Source: Pseudomonas sp. Os17 (lineage in GTDB: Bacteria > Pseudomonadota > Gammaproteobacteria > Pseudomonadales > Pseudomonadaceae). Taken from it: a DNA stretch of 64,000 bases. The notes below the pieces were generated by a model. It made no database searches. It was not told the origin of the DNA and saw only the letters and a list, made by a program, of their open reading frames with translations. A program made the translations under genes and the position numbers. This document shows positions 45,098-53,375 of the stretch, one piece after another (the first letter of the stretch is position 1; each line of letters starts with the position of its first letter). The stretch is from NCBI RefSeq assembly GCF_001547895.1, contig NZ_AP014627.1:4963501-5027500 (forward strand), in the 5' to 3' direction.

Positions 45098-45688
45098 ATG
45101 TCCGTTCCAAAGACGATGTTTCAACTCAGCGGTCGTGGTTACGCCGCGGCCAATTTGAGCCACGCGACCCTTGTGATCATCGACGCCCAGAAAGAGTACC
45201 TCAGCGGTCCCCTGGCCCTGTCCGGCATGGACGCGGCCGTAGCCAATATTCGTCAACTGCTGGTGGCGGCCCGGGCAGCCGGCCGGCCTATCGTGCATGT
45301 GCGCCACCTCGGCACCGTCGGTGGTCTGTTCGACCCCCAGGGCGAGCGCGGCGAGTTCATCCCCGGCCTTGAGCCGCAAGGCGACGAAACCATCATCGGC
45401 AAGCTGTTGCCCAGCGCCTTCCATGGCACCGAACTGGAAAAACGCCTGCAAGACCTCGGTTCCCTGGACCTGATCGTGGCCGGTTTCATGAGCCACTCCA
45501 GTGTCAGCACCACCGTTCGGGCAGCCAAGAACCTGGGGTTCCGCTGCACCCTGGTGGAAGACGCCTGTGCCACCCGCGACCTGCCCTACAAGGGCGGCAT
45601 CCTCAGTGCCGAGCATGTTCAGCAGACCGAAATGGCGATCATGGCCGACAACTTCGCCACCCTCGCCCAGACCGCAAGCCTGATCTGA
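45098..45688 (+). CDS. Isochorismatase-fold hydrolase with the catalytic Cys replaced by Ser
   Basis: 196 residues. The fold is clear: IIDAQKEYL with the catalytic Asp, the Lys in IIGKLLPSAF, and GFMSHSSVSTTVRAA. In cysteine hydrolases of this family the last motif is usually GFMxHxCVSTT; here the Cys position is Ser, so a thiol-based hydrolase mechanism is unlikely. Isochorismatases also lack Cys, so the protein may hydrolyse a vinyl ether, or be non-enzymatic. CAGGAG precedes the ATG at 45098. Confidence 0.88.
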   Translation: MSVPKTMFQLSGRGYAAANLSHATLVIIDAQKEYLSGPLALSGMDAAVANIRQLLVAARAAGRPIVHVRHLGTVGGLFDPQGERGEFIPGLEPQGDETIIGKLLPSAFHGTELEKRLQDLGSLDLIVAGFMSHSSVSTTVRAAKNLGFRCTLVEDACATRDLPYKGGILSAEHVQQTEMAIMADNFATLAQTASLI

Positions 45689-45698
45689 TCAGCCCTGG

Positions 45699-45720
45699 TG
45701 AGCGGCTGGCGGGCCGCTCA
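45699..45720 (+). terminator. Hairpin after the isochorismatase-like gene
   Basis: TGAGCGGC and GCCGCTCA form a perfect 8-bp stem with a six-base loop directly downstream of the stop. No T-run, so probably a weak terminator. Confidence 0.5.
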
Positions 45721-45817
45721 TCCATAAACGCCTCGCATTTGCAGCAATTGCCTTAGCCTCAGGAACCACCCGGTCAACTCCCGGTCGAAGGGCCGATACC
45801 CATTGAGGAAGGTCGGA

Positions 45818-46138
45818 ATGAAGATATCCGATGGTTTTGACGCACGCCGGTTGCGGCCCAGAAGCCCGCGGAACTGGCGATTGCGCCTGGGGGCGGGATT
45901 CTCCGCGTTGCTGGCGACATTCGGCGTACTGCTGGCCATGGCAGGTGCGGCCAGCCTGCTGGGCCGCGCTCCGGCACTGGGAGAACTCAATGCCAGCCCG
46001 GCCGGGTCGGCGGTGATTCTGGCGGTTGGCCTGTTACTGCTGTATGTCGGCGTTCGCCTGTGGCGGCGTTGCCGGCGGCGCATGCGCCAGCCCCTGGCAC
46101 TGAACATGGCGCCACACCTGATGAAAAAACACGACTGA
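45818..46138 (+). CDS. Small two-helix membrane protein
   Basis: 106 residues starting MKISDGFDARRLRPRSPRNW. Two membrane helices, about 25-45 and 65-85, are separated by LLGRAPALGELNASPAGS, and the C-terminus is Arg-rich (RLWRRCRRRMRQ). I do not recognise a family. GAGGAAGGTCGGA precedes the ATG at 45818; a TTG 15 bp upstream is a weaker start. It lies between the isochorismatase-like gene and smr. Confidence 0.7.
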   Translation: MKISDGFDARRLRPRSPRNWRLRLGAGFSALLATFGVLLAMAGAASLLGRAPALGELNASPAGSAVILAVGLLLLYVGVRLWRRCRRRMRQPLALNMAPHLMKKHD

Positions 46139-46212
46139 CGAATCTGCGCGCGATTTGCGCGCCAGAAGGTGTACCGAGTTGGGTAAACTAGCCGCCCTTC
46201 GCGGAGGCTGAC

Positions 46213-46770
46213 ATGCAAGACGACGATTTTTCCCTGTTCAAAAACGAGATCCGCGGCGTCAAGCCGATCAAGCACGATCGTGCCGACACAGGCAAACCCA
46301 AGGCTGACCGCGCGCAGATCGCCAAGCTGCGCCAGGCCGCCACCGTGCGCAGCGAAACCACTACGGTGGATGGGCTGTCCGATCAGTTCGTCATCGATGT
46401 AGGACCGGAAGATGAGCTGATGTGGGCCCGCGACGGGGTCCAGGAAAGCCAGATGCGCAAGCTGAAAATCGGCCAGATCCCCTTCGAAGGCAGCCTCGAC
46501 CTGCACGGCATGACGGTAGAAAAGGCCCGGGAAACCCTTTGGGCGTTTCTTGCCGAGGCCACCCGTTTCGAGATCCGCTGCGTGCGCGTCACCCACGGCA
46601 AGGCCGTGCGCCTGGACGGCAAGCGCCCGATGATCAAGAGCCACGTCAACACCTGGCTGCGCCAACATCCACAGGTGCTGGGCTTCACTTCGTGCCAGGC
46701 CAAACACGGCGGCACCGGTGCGCTTTACGTGATGCTCAAACGCACCATGATGGAAGGCCGTGACGAATAA
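46213..46770 (+). CDS. Smr/MutS-family small endonuclease-like protein
   Basis: 185 residues. The Smr domain (about 95-180) has the two signatures DLHGMTVEKARE and RVTHGKAVR, and then HGGTGALYVMLKR. Such proteins are nucleases acting on stalled or collided ribosomes or branched DNA; the E. coli counterpart is SmrB/YfcN-like. The N-terminal third is charged and disordered. GCGGAGGCTGAC precedes the ATG. It is followed 77 bp later by folE. Confidence 0.88.
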   Translation: MQDDDFSLFKNEIRGVKPIKHDRADTGKPKADRAQIAKLRQAATVRSETTTVDGLSDQFVIDVGPEDELMWARDGVQESQMRKLKIGQIPFEGSLDLHGMTVEKARETLWAFLAEATRFEIRCVRVTHGKAVRLDGKRPMIKSHVNTWLRQHPQVLGFTSCQAKHGGTGALYVMLKRTMMEGRDE

Positions 46771-46847
46771 AGCCGCTGCATCACGCTTGCAGCGTCGTGT
46801 CCGCCACCGTACCCTTGCCCTTTGCGTAAAATCCCACAGGTAGTTTC

Positions 46848-47393
46848 ATGTCTCTGGAACAGAATTACACCGCGATCCTCGGCCAACTGGGCGAGGACGT
46901 CTCCCGCGAGGGCCTGCTCGACACGCCCAAGCGTGCCGCCAAAGCCATGCAGTACCTTTGCCGCGGTTATGCCCAAACCCTGGAAGAGGTCACCAACGGT
47001 GCCTTGTTCAGCTCCGACAACAGCGAAATGGTGCTGGTCAAGGACATCGAGCTCTACTCGCTGTGCGAACACCACCTGCTGCCGTTTATCGGCAAGGCGC
47101 ACGTCGCCTACATTCCCAGCGGCAAGGTTCTGGGACTGTCGAAAGTGGCGCGCATCGTCGACATGTATGCCCGTCGCCTGCAGATCCAGGAAAACCTCAG
47201 CCGGCAGATCGCCGACGCCGTCCAGCAAGTGACCGGTGCCCTGGGCGTCGCCGTGGTGATCGAGGCCAAGCACATGTGCATGATGATGCGCGGTGTGGAG
47301 AAGCAGAACTCGTCGATGATCACCTCGGTGATGCTGGGTGAGTTCCGCGAGAATGCGGCGACCCGCAGCGAGTTCCTCAGCCTGATCAAGTGA
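46848..47393 (+). CDS. folE: GTP cyclohydrolase I FolE
   Basis: 181 residues. The zinc-binding Cys and His are in [20 protein letters not shown], with the second Cys in [13 protein letters not shown]. It makes dihydroneopterin triphosphate, the first step of folate biosynthesis. The gene is complete with a strong terminator downstream. The Pseudomonas chromosome normally also encodes another FolE; which one this is cannot be told. Confidence 0.95.
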   Translation: MSLEQNYTAILGQLGEDVSREGLLDTPKRAAKAMQYLCRGYAQTLEEVTNGALFSSDNSEMVLVKDIELYSLCEHHLLPFIGKAHVAYIPSGKVLGLSKVARIVDMYARRLQIQENLSRQIADAVQQVTGALGVAVVIEAKHMCMMMRGVEKQNSSMITSVMLGEFRENAATRSEFLSLIK

Positions 47394-47408
47394 CAGGCGG
47401 CAGACAAG

Positions 47409-47436
47409 AAACCGGCGATGTTCGCCGGTTTTTTTT
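47409..47436 (+). terminator. Rho-independent terminator of folE
   Basis: ACCGGCGA / TCGCCGGT with a TGT loop, followed by eight T. Confidence 0.9.
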
Positions 47437-47493
47437 CGCCCGGCAAAATCAGGTAAGCTGCCGCCCCTTCATTCATGGGCAAGAGGCAATACC

Positions 47494-47865
47494 GTGATCG
47501 TCAAAGCGCTGCGAGTCGGCCTGGGTCAACTCATCATTTTCATCGACTTCATCACCCGTCCGCGCAAGCAGAAGCGCACAGCTGCTGCTCAGGCGAACGT
47601 CGAAGCGGCCGCCAAGGGCCTGACCCTGTATCAATTCCACGCCTGCCCGTTCTGCGTGAAGACCCGCCGCACCCTGCACCGCCTGAACGTGCCGGTGGCC
47701 CTGCGCGACGCCAAGAACAACGAGCAGGATCGCCAGACCCTGCTGGAACAGGGCGGCAAGATCAAGGTGCCGTGCCTGCGGATCGAAGAAAACGGCCAGA
47801 CCACCTGGATGTACGAATCCAAGGTGATCATCGATTACCTGAACCAGCGCTTCTCCGCGGCCTGA
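47494..47865 (+). CDS. Glutaredoxin-like protein with a hydrophobic N-terminus
   Basis: 123 residues. An N-terminal hydrophobic stretch (KALRVGLGQLIIFIDFIT) may anchor the protein in the membrane. The glutaredoxin/GST N-terminal domain follows, with active site HACPFCVKTRR near residue 50, the cis-Pro region KVPCLRI and ESKVIIDYL. It likely reduces disulfides or glutathione mixed disulfides; substrate unknown. It stands alone between folE and a GST gene. Confidence 0.88.
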   Translation: MIVKALRVGLGQLIIFIDFITRPRKQKRTAAAQANVEAAAKGLTLYQFHACPFCVKTRRTLHRLNVPVALRDAKNNEQDRQTLLEQGGKIKVPCLRIEENGQTTWMYESKVIIDYLNQRFSAA

Positions 47866-47873
47866 GGCCCTTC

Positions 47874-47895
47874 CCCGGGACGATGCCGTCCCGGG
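47874..47895. terminator. Hairpin between convergent glutaredoxin and GST genes
   Basis: A perfect 8-bp stem CCCGGGAC / GTCCCGGG with a six-base loop. No T-run is present. It lies between two convergent stops, where a terminator is expected. Confidence 0.55.
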
Positions 47896-47921
47896 TCAGT
47901 TGCAGATCCGGCCAGGTCCGT

Positions 47922-48524
47922 TCAATCGAACATCCCGACATGCCGCGGATGGCTCTGCACTCGCTGGATCCAGGCCTGGATCCCCGGGTATCGGGCCAGG
48001 TCGAAGCCGCCTTCATGGGCTACGTGGGTGTAGGCATAGAGCGCGATATCGGCAATCGAATAGTGCTCGCCCACCAGGTAAGGCGTGCGGCTCAGCTGCT
48101 TTTCCATCACATCCAGTGCCTTGTAGCCACGCTTGTGCAACTTCAGGTATTCCTCCCGACGCTCTTCGGGCAAGCCTTCGTAGACTTGGATAAAACGCGC
48201 CACGGCGATATAGGGCTCATGGCTGTATTGCTCGAAGAATTGCCACTGCAGAACCTGGGTACGCAGGCGCGGTTCGCTGGGCAGGAACTCGCTGCCATCG
48301 GCGAGAAAGTTGAGAATCGCGTTGGACTCCCACAGACAAGTGCCGTCTTCCAGTTCCAGCACCGGAATCTTGCCGTTGGGATTTTTCGCCAGGAAAGCCT
48401 CGGTCTGGGTATCGCCTCCGAGAATGTCCACCGCCTGCCATTCATAGGGCAGCCCCAGCAAATTGAGCATCAGCTTGATCTTGTAGCAGTTGCCCGAACG
48501 GTAATCGCCATAAACCTTGTACAT
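47922..48524 (-). CDS. Glutathione S-transferase family protein
   Basis: 200 residues. The N-terminal thioredoxin-like domain begins MYKVYGDYRSGNCYKIKLMLN, with GSH-binding residues in NGKIPVLELEDG and WESNAILNFLA, and the all-helical C-terminal domain has the YSIADIALYAYTH motif. Substrate unknown. It starts 10 bp after the aminotransferase gene on the same strand, so the two are co-transcribed. Confidence 0.92.
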   Translation of the reverse strand: MYKVYGDYRSGNCYKIKLMLNLLGLPYEWQAVDILGGDTQTEAFLAKNPNGKIPVLELEDGTCLWESNAILNFLADGSEFLPSEPRLRTQVLQWQFFEQYSHEPYIAVARFIQVYEGLPEERREEYLKLHKRGYKALDVMEKQLSRTPYLVGEHYSIADIALYAYTHVAHEGGFDLARYPGIQAWIQRVQSHPRHVGMFD

Positions 48525-48534
48525 GGCCCTCCCC

Positions 48535-49701
48535 TTAGGCTGCCTGTGCAGCCTGTGCTTGACGTATCACGGTGGCCAGCCGCTTGAGGCCTTCGTCCAG
48601 ACGCGCCGGATCGATATGGCTGAAATTCAGCCGCAGATGCCCATGATTGCGCTCCGGTTCAGAGAAGAACGGTTCGCCGGGCATAAAAGTCACGTCCTGC
48701 TCCAACGCCGACTTGAGCAAAGTGCGGGTATCCAGGGGCTGTTTCAAGCTCAACCAGAAAAACAGACCGCCCTCGGGCACCTGCCAATCCGCCAGATCGG
48801 CGAAATGACTCTGCAATGCCACCTGGAAAGCATCCCGTCGCTGGCGGTAGAAACTGCGCAGCGCGTCCAGGTGCTCCTGGAACTGCCGGCTGCCGATCCA
48901 TTGCATGGCTTGCCACTGGCCGACGCGGTTGGTGTGCAGGTCAGCAGACTGTTTCAGACGCAACAGGTGGGGAAACAGGTCCGGACTGGCAATCAGGTAG
49001 CCGACCCGCAATCCCGGGAGCAAGGTTTTCGACACCGTGCCGGTGTAGATCCAGCTGGCCTTCTGCAGACGACTGACAATCGGCGTGGCACTGCCACCAT
49101 CGAAAGTCAGTTCGCGATAGGGCTCGTCCTCGATCAGGGTGACCCCGAACTCGTCCAGCAACGCCGCCACGGCGGCGCGCTTGCTCTCGCTATAGCGCAC
49201 CGCCGATGGGTTCTGGAAGGTCGGAATCAGGTAGACGAAGGCCGGACGATGCTGTTCCAGGTTCGCCCGCATCTGCGCCAGGTCCGGACCGTCAGCCTCC
49301 AGGGGCACCGTCAGGCAATCAGCACCGAACAGCTGGAAGATCTGCAGGGCCGCCAGATAGGTCGGGGCCTCCAGCATGATCCGCGTGCCCTTGTCGATGT
49401 AGAGCTTGGCCGCCAGATCGAGGGTCTGCTGGGAGCCGCTGACCACCAGGACCTGGCTCGCCTCGCAGGCTACACCCAGCTTGCGCGCCTCGGCAGCCAG
49501 GGCCTCTCGCAACTGCGGCTCGCCTTCACTCATGCCGTACTGCCCCATGGACAGCGGCATGTCTTGCCACTGCACCTTGGGCAGCATCACTTCGGCCGGC
49601 AGGCCTCCAGCGAACGACATCACTTCCGGGCGCTGGGCCGCTGCCAGGATTTCACGGATCAGGGAGCTTTTGAGGCGCGATACACGTTCGGAGAAAGCCA
49701 T
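48535..49701 (-). CDS. PLP-dependent aminotransferase (MocR/2-aminoadipate type)
   Basis: 388-residue fold-type I aminotransferase without a DNA-binding domain. The PLP Lys is in GTVSKTLLPGLRVGYLI near residue 230, and the N-terminal SFAGGLPAEVMLP is typical of the LysN/KynA-type branch. Substrate unknown. The start at 49701 follows GGTGATCTCC; an in-frame start 13 codons upstream would overlap one of the operator palindromes. It is divergent from a MarR regulator, which probably controls it. Confidence 0.9.
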   Translation of the reverse strand: MAFSERVSRLKSSLIREILAAAQRPEVMSFAGGLPAEVMLPKVQWQDMPLSMGQYGMSEGEPQLREALAAEARKLGVACEASQVLVVSGSQQTLDLAAKLYIDKGTRIMLEAPTYLAALQIFQLFGADCLTVPLEADGPDLAQMRANLEQHRPAFVYLIPTFQNPSAVRYSESKRAAVAALLDEFGVTLIEDEPYRELTFDGGSATPIVSRLQKASWIYTGTVSKTLLPGLRVGYLIASPDLFPHLLRLKQSADLHTNRVGQWQAMQWIGSRQFQEHLDALRSFYRQRRDAFQVALQSHFADLADWQVPEGGLFFWLSLKQPLDTRTLLKSALEQDVTFMPGEPFFSEPERNHGHLRLNFSHIDPARLDEGLKRLATVIRQAQAAQAA

Positions 49702-49735
49702 GGAGATCACCGCTAGCGAAGGAGGGAGAAAATAC

Positions 49736-49750
49736 GTCAAACTGCTTGAC
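49736..49750. promoter_or_regulatory. Palindrome GTCAA-N5-TTGAC (site 1)
   Basis: GTCAAACTGCTTGAC lies inside the longer direct repeat TACGTCAAACTGCTTGACC and is repeated almost identically at 49778. It lies between divergent aminotransferase and MarR genes and likely binds the MarR protein. Confidence 0.6.
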
Positions 49751-49777
49751 CAAAATTACGCCGACTCTCGCAGATAC

Positions 49778-49792
49778 GTCAATATGCTTGAC
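49778..49792. promoter_or_regulatory. Palindrome GTCAA-N5-TTGAC (site 2), overlapping the MarR start
   Basis: GTCAATATGCTTGAC is 42 bp (four turns) from site 1 centre to centre; the ATG of the regulator gene at 49784 lies inside it. TTGACG on the minus strand could be the -35 of the aminotransferase promoter. Confidence 0.6.
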
Positions 49793-50227
49793 CTTAAAAA
49801 CCCGACCTCGCAACAGGCCGCCATGGAGGCCTTCTTCTTTGGCTATCAGGCCTTCACCGCCAAGGCCGACGAAATGCTCGAACGCCGTGGCCTGAGTCGC
49901 GTGCACCAACGCATCGTGTTCTTCATCGCGCGCTACCCGGGGCTGAGCGTGAAAGAGCTGCTCAACCTGCTGGGTGTGAGCAAGCAGGCGTTGAACACGC
50001 CCTTGCGCCAACTCATGGAAATGCACCTGGTGGACAGCGTCGCCCCGGACAGCGACAAACGAAAACGCCTGCTGCAGTTGAGCGCCGATGGTGCGCGTTT
50101 CGAACAAGCCTTGCGCCGCGAGCAGGTCAAGCTGCTGCAACGCGCGTTCAGCGAAGCTGGAGAAAGCGCCGTCGACGGCTGGCTGGCGGTGAACCAGGCC
50201 CTGGCCGGAAAAACCGCAGACCTCTGA
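49784..50227 (+). CDS. MarR-family transcriptional regulator
   Basis: 147 residues. The winged helix-turn-helix (about 45-110) has LSVKELLNLLGVSKQALNTPLRQLMEMHLV and the wing DKRKRLLQLSADG. It should act as a dimer. I take the ATG at 49784 (MLDLKNPTSQQAAM); the frame is open upstream across the intergenic palindromes, but the product would not be MarR-like. There is no clear ribosome site, so it may be leaderless or start elsewhere. It probably represses itself and the divergent aminotransferase unit; the ligand is unknown. Confidence 0.82.
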   Translation: MLDLKNPTSQQAAMEAFFFGYQAFTAKADEMLERRGLSRVHQRIVFFIARYPGLSVKELLNLLGVSKQALNTPLRQLMEMHLVDSVAPDSDKRKRLLQLSADGARFEQALRREQVKLLQRAFSEAGESAVDGWLAVNQALAGKTADL

Positions 50228-50514
50228 TCCTGCCCTCCCTCGCCGTCCGCTCGGGCGGCGTCTATCGCACACGCACGACGGTCGGCCCCTGGGCATAAGC
50301 GGGGGCCGGTATATAGCCACGCCCTCAGATTTTTCGCACACAAAAGCAAAAACATTATTTGCTTTCTTTGTATACAAAAGCATAATTCGCCCGTGTGAGT
50401 TCTTGACCTTAAAGTCAACAAACCCCACAAGCCCTGCCTGCCTCAAAGAGCCGCCGCCCACCTTCTGATGCCCGGTTCTGGAAAAAACAATAAAACTCTT
50501 GAGGAGTACTCGCT
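50228..50514. other. Intergenic region with a purine-type operator
   Basis: An A+T-rich stretch holds the palindrome TTTGTATACAAA (50367-50378) and, closer to the gene, TTGACCTTAAAGTCAA (50404-50419). CTTGACCTTAAA at 50403 repeats the beginning of the MarR gene at 49787. Otherwise nothing is seen. Confidence 0.6.
50367..50378. promoter_or_regulatory. Operator TTTGTATACAAA before the permease gene
   Basis: A perfect 12-bp palindrome 136 bp before the GTG of the permease gene; TTGTATACAA recurs exactly at 53366 and almost exactly at 53171 in the same purine gene region. The shape fits a GntR-family repressor site. Confidence 0.6.
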
Positions 50515-51864
50515 GTGGAAAGCCGCAAATCCGAAGCCTCTCCGCTGGACCTCTCGCCCTCGCTGAACAGCGGCTGGCTGGAACGCATCTTCAAACTCAG
50601 GTTGCACGGCACCACGGTGAAGACCGAGCTGATTGCCGGTCTGACAACCTTCATCACCATGGCCTACATCATCTTCGTCAACCCCAACATCATGGCCGAT
50701 GCCGGTATCGATCACGGCGCCGCCTTCGTCGCCACCTGCATCGCTGCCGCCCTGGGCTGCCTGTTAATGGGCCTGTACGCCAACTGGCCGGTGGGCCTGG
50801 CCCCGGGCATGGGCTTGAACGCCTTTTTCACCTACACCGTGGTCGGCACCATGGGCTACCACTGGGAAACGGCTCTCGGAGCCGTGTTTATTTCCGGCGT
50901 GCTGTTCATGATCCTGACCCTGTCCCGGGTCCGTGAATGGCTGCTCAACAGCATTCCGGTGAGCCTGCGCTATGCCATGGGCGCCGGGGTCGGCCTGTTT
51001 CTCGGCCTGATCGGCCTGAAAACCGCCGGCATCATCGTCGACAGTCCGGCGACCCTGATCAAGCTCGGCTCCCTGCGCGAGCCCGGCCCGCTGCTGGCGG
51101 CGATCTGCTTTCTGATGATCGCGGTGCTCAGCTACCACCGGGTGTTCGGCGCCATTCTGCTCAGCATCATCGCCGTGACCCTGGCCGGCTGGGGCATGGA
51201 CCTGGTGCACTACAACGGTATTCTCTCCACCCCACCGAGCCTGGCGCCAACCTGGATGGCCATGGATATCGCCGGGGTGTTCAACGTCAGCATGATCAGC
51301 GTGGTCCTGGCCTTCCTTTTCGTGCACATGTTCGACACCGCCGGCACCCTGATGGGCGTGGCGCAGCGCGCCGGCCTGGTCAACCCCGACGGCAAGATCG
51401 AGAACCTGTCCCGGGCCCTCAAGGCGGACAGCGCCTCCAGCGTCTTCGGCGCCGTGGTCGGCGTACCGCCAGTGACCAGTTATGTGGAAAGTGCCGCCGG
51501 GGTGGCGGCCGGCGGGCGCACCGGTCTGACGGCAGTCACCGTAGGCGTGCTGTTCATCGCCGCCATGTTCTTCGCGCCGCTGGCGGGGATGATCCCCGCC
51601 TACGCCACAGCCGGCGCCCTCATCTATGTCGCGATGCTGATGATGGGCGGCATGGCCCACATCAACTGGGACGAAGCCACCGACAGCATTCCGGCCATCG
51701 TCACGGCAATCATGATGCCCCTGACCTTCTCCGTTGCCGACGGCATTGCCCTGGGCTTCATCACCTATGTGGTGCTCAAGGCCGGAACCGGCAAGCACAA
51801 GGAAATCTCCATCAGCCTGTATGTGCTGTGCGCAATCTTCATCGCCAAGTTCATTTTCTTGTAA
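50515..51864 (+). CDS. NCS2-family hypoxanthine/guanine permease (AzgA type)
   Basis: 449 residues with twelve to fourteen membrane segments. FITMAYIIFVNPNIM and GLAPGMGLNAFFTY are the AzgA/PbuG-type signatures. It imports purine bases with protons into the cytoplasm. The GTG at 50515 follows GAGGAGTACTCGCT. It opens the uric acid region of the window. Exact substrate (hypoxanthine, adenine, guanine) is not visible. Confidence 0.9.
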   Translation: MESRKSEASPLDLSPSLNSGWLERIFKLRLHGTTVKTELIAGLTTFITMAYIIFVNPNIMADAGIDHGAAFVATCIAAALGCLLMGLYANWPVGLAPGMGLNAFFTYTVVGTMGYHWETALGAVFISGVLFMILTLSRVREWLLNSIPVSLRYAMGAGVGLFLGLIGLKTAGIIVDSPATLIKLGSLREPGPLLAAICFLMIAVLSYHRVFGAILLSIIAVTLAGWGMDLVHYNGILSTPPSLAPTWMAMDIAGVFNVSMISVVLAFLFVHMFDTAGTLMGVAQRAGLVNPDGKIENLSRALKADSASSVFGAVVGVPPVTSYVESAAGVAAGGRTGLTAVTVGVLFIAAMFFAPLAGMIPAYATAGALIYVAMLMMGGMAHINWDEATDSIPAIVTAIMMPLTFSVADGIALGFITYVVLKAGTGKHKEISISLYVLCAIFIAKFIFL

Positions 51865-51881
51865 ATTGCTCCGGCTTCACC

Positions 51882-51908
51882 TGCCCCATCCCGCCGGATG
51901 GGGCTTTT
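51882..51908 (+). terminator. Rho-independent terminator after the permease gene
   Basis: GCCCCATC pairs with GATGGGGC, followed by TTTT. It lies between the permease and LysE genes. Confidence 0.75.
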
Positions 51909-51926
51909 GCGCATGGAGAGAACGTG

Positions 51927-52553
51927 ATGAACCCGGAAACCTGGCTGTTGTTCAGTGGCGCTGCACTGGTGGTGATTCTGATCCCCGGGCCCTTGTCCTT
52001 GCTGATGATCAGCAACAGCCTGAACCATGGCCTGCGCCGCTCCTACCCGGCGTTTCTGGGTGGCGTGCTGGCCTCGATCTGCCTGTTGAGCGCATCGGCC
52101 CTGGGCCTGGGGGCGGTGTTGATGGCCTCGGAACAGCTGTTCAGCACCTTGAAGATCGTCGGCGCGCTTTACCTGTTCTATCTGGCCCGGCAAAGCTGGC
52201 TGCAGTCACGGCTGCACAAGCAAGGCGCCGTGCTGATGGATGCCGCACCGATACCGCGCTTTCGTGCACTGTTCGGGCGCGCTTTTGTCCTGGGGGCGAG
52301 CAATCCGAAGGACATTCTGTTTTTCGCCGCCTTCCTGCCGCAGTTTCTCAGCGCCCAGCAACCGTTTATGCCGCAACTGCTGATCATGCTCGCCACCTGG
52401 ACCCTGCTGGACCTGGGCTGCAAGCTGGCCTACGGCCTTGGCGCCCGCGGCGCCGCCGGCTACCTGCGCAGCGGCAAGGGCCAGAGTTGGTTCAATCGCC
52501 TCAGCGCCGGACTGTTCGGCGCGGCTGGAGCTGCATCCCTCCTGAGTCGTTGA
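51927..52553 (+). CDS. LysE-family translocator
   Basis: 208 residues with five or six membrane helices. LIPGPLSLLMISNSLNHGLR at the N-terminus and GRAFVLGASNPKDILFFAAFLPQF are typical of the RhtB/LysE exporters, which move amino acids or their derivatives out of the cell. Substrate unknown. GGAGAG precedes the ATG. It is separated from the permease by a terminator. Confidence 0.9.
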   Translation: MNPETWLLFSGAALVVILIPGPLSLLMISNSLNHGLRRSYPAFLGGVLASICLLSASALGLGAVLMASEQLFSTLKIVGALYLFYLARQSWLQSRLHKQGAVLMDAAPIPRFRALFGRAFVLGASNPKDILFFAAFLPQFLSAQQPFMPQLLIMLATWTLLDLGCKLAYGLGARGAAGYLRSGKGQSWFNRLSAGLFGAAGAASLLSR

Positions 52554-52682
52554 CACGCTTGTTGCCAACCCGCCAATAGCCACCTGCACCGGCGGCACTT
52601 TCAACAGGACGAAAAAAAGCCCGCAGTGTGAGCGGGCAAGGACCAAAAGAAGCTATTTGCGCAGGATTCTTGGGGGTAAGTC

Positions 52683-53036
52683 CTAGCTTCCTCTGTAGGT
52701 CGAATAGCTGTAAGGCGAGATCAACAGCGGCACGTGGTAATGCTCCTGCTCGGCACTGATGCCAAAACGCAGCACCACTACATCCAGAAAGGCCGGCTGC
52801 GGCAGTGGCACGCCTCGGGCGCGGTAGTAGTCACCGGCATGGAACTGCAACTGGTAGACCCCGGAGCGGTAGTCCTCCCCCTGCAGCAAGGGACTGTCGC
52901 AGCGGCCATCGCTATTGGTCAGGGCGCTGGCGACCAGTTCCAGCTGCGTCCCTTCAACCCGATACAGCTCGACCTTGATAGCGCTGCCAGGGCAGCCATG
53001 TGCGGCATCCAAAACATGTGTAGTCAAACGTCCCAT
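52683..53036 (-). CDS. hiuH: 5-hydroxyisourate hydrolase HiuH
   Basis: 117 residues of the transthyretin-like family. The N-terminal THVLD and the C-terminal YRGS tetrapeptide are both present, with HYHVPLL carrying the substrate-binding His. It hydrolyses 5-hydroxyisourate formed by urate hydroxylase. The start at 53036 gives MGRLTTHVLDAAHG. It is divergent from puuE across a 425-bp gap that holds two operator-like palindromes. Confidence 0.94.
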   Translation of the reverse strand: MGRLTTHVLDAAHGCPGSAIKVELYRVEGTQLELVASALTNSDGRCDSPLLQGEDYRSGVYQLQFHAGDYYRARGVPLPQPAFLDVVVLRFGISAEQEHYHVPLLISPYSYSTYRGS

Positions 53037-53170
53037 TGATTCTGCGTGCCTGTCGCCCAATGAGTGAACAGGCCTCGCGCCTCCCGGAGTCAGTGATTGA
53101 AAGGGGACCGCGGCGTTTCAGCAGTGAAAAGGCTGCGGAGAGGTTCCGATTAAGACATTTTTCAAAAAAA

Positions 53171-53180
53171 TTGTACACAA
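53171..53180. promoter_or_regulatory. Operator TTGTACACAA on the hiuH side
   Basis: Same palindrome as at 50367 and 53366 with one changed central base. Confidence 0.55.
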
Positions 53181-53365
53181 TAATAATCACAAATATGCCC
53201 ACAACCGGTGCCCTCCCCGGCAACTTGCGAATCACCCTCCAAACCTCAGCAGCAGGCGACTCTCCAGGCATAAGCTGACCAACCGGGCAAGTTTCTTGCA
53301 AGCAGGATCCCTCGTGACAAAAGCGGAAAAATGCAAAAAATCGGGCTTACAAACTGAATATAAAT

Positions 53366-53375
53366 TTGTATACAA
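53366..53375. promoter_or_regulatory. Operator TTGTATACAA before puuE
   Basis: Perfect 10-bp palindrome 87 bp upstream of the puuE start, identical in core to the permease operator. Confidence 0.6.
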
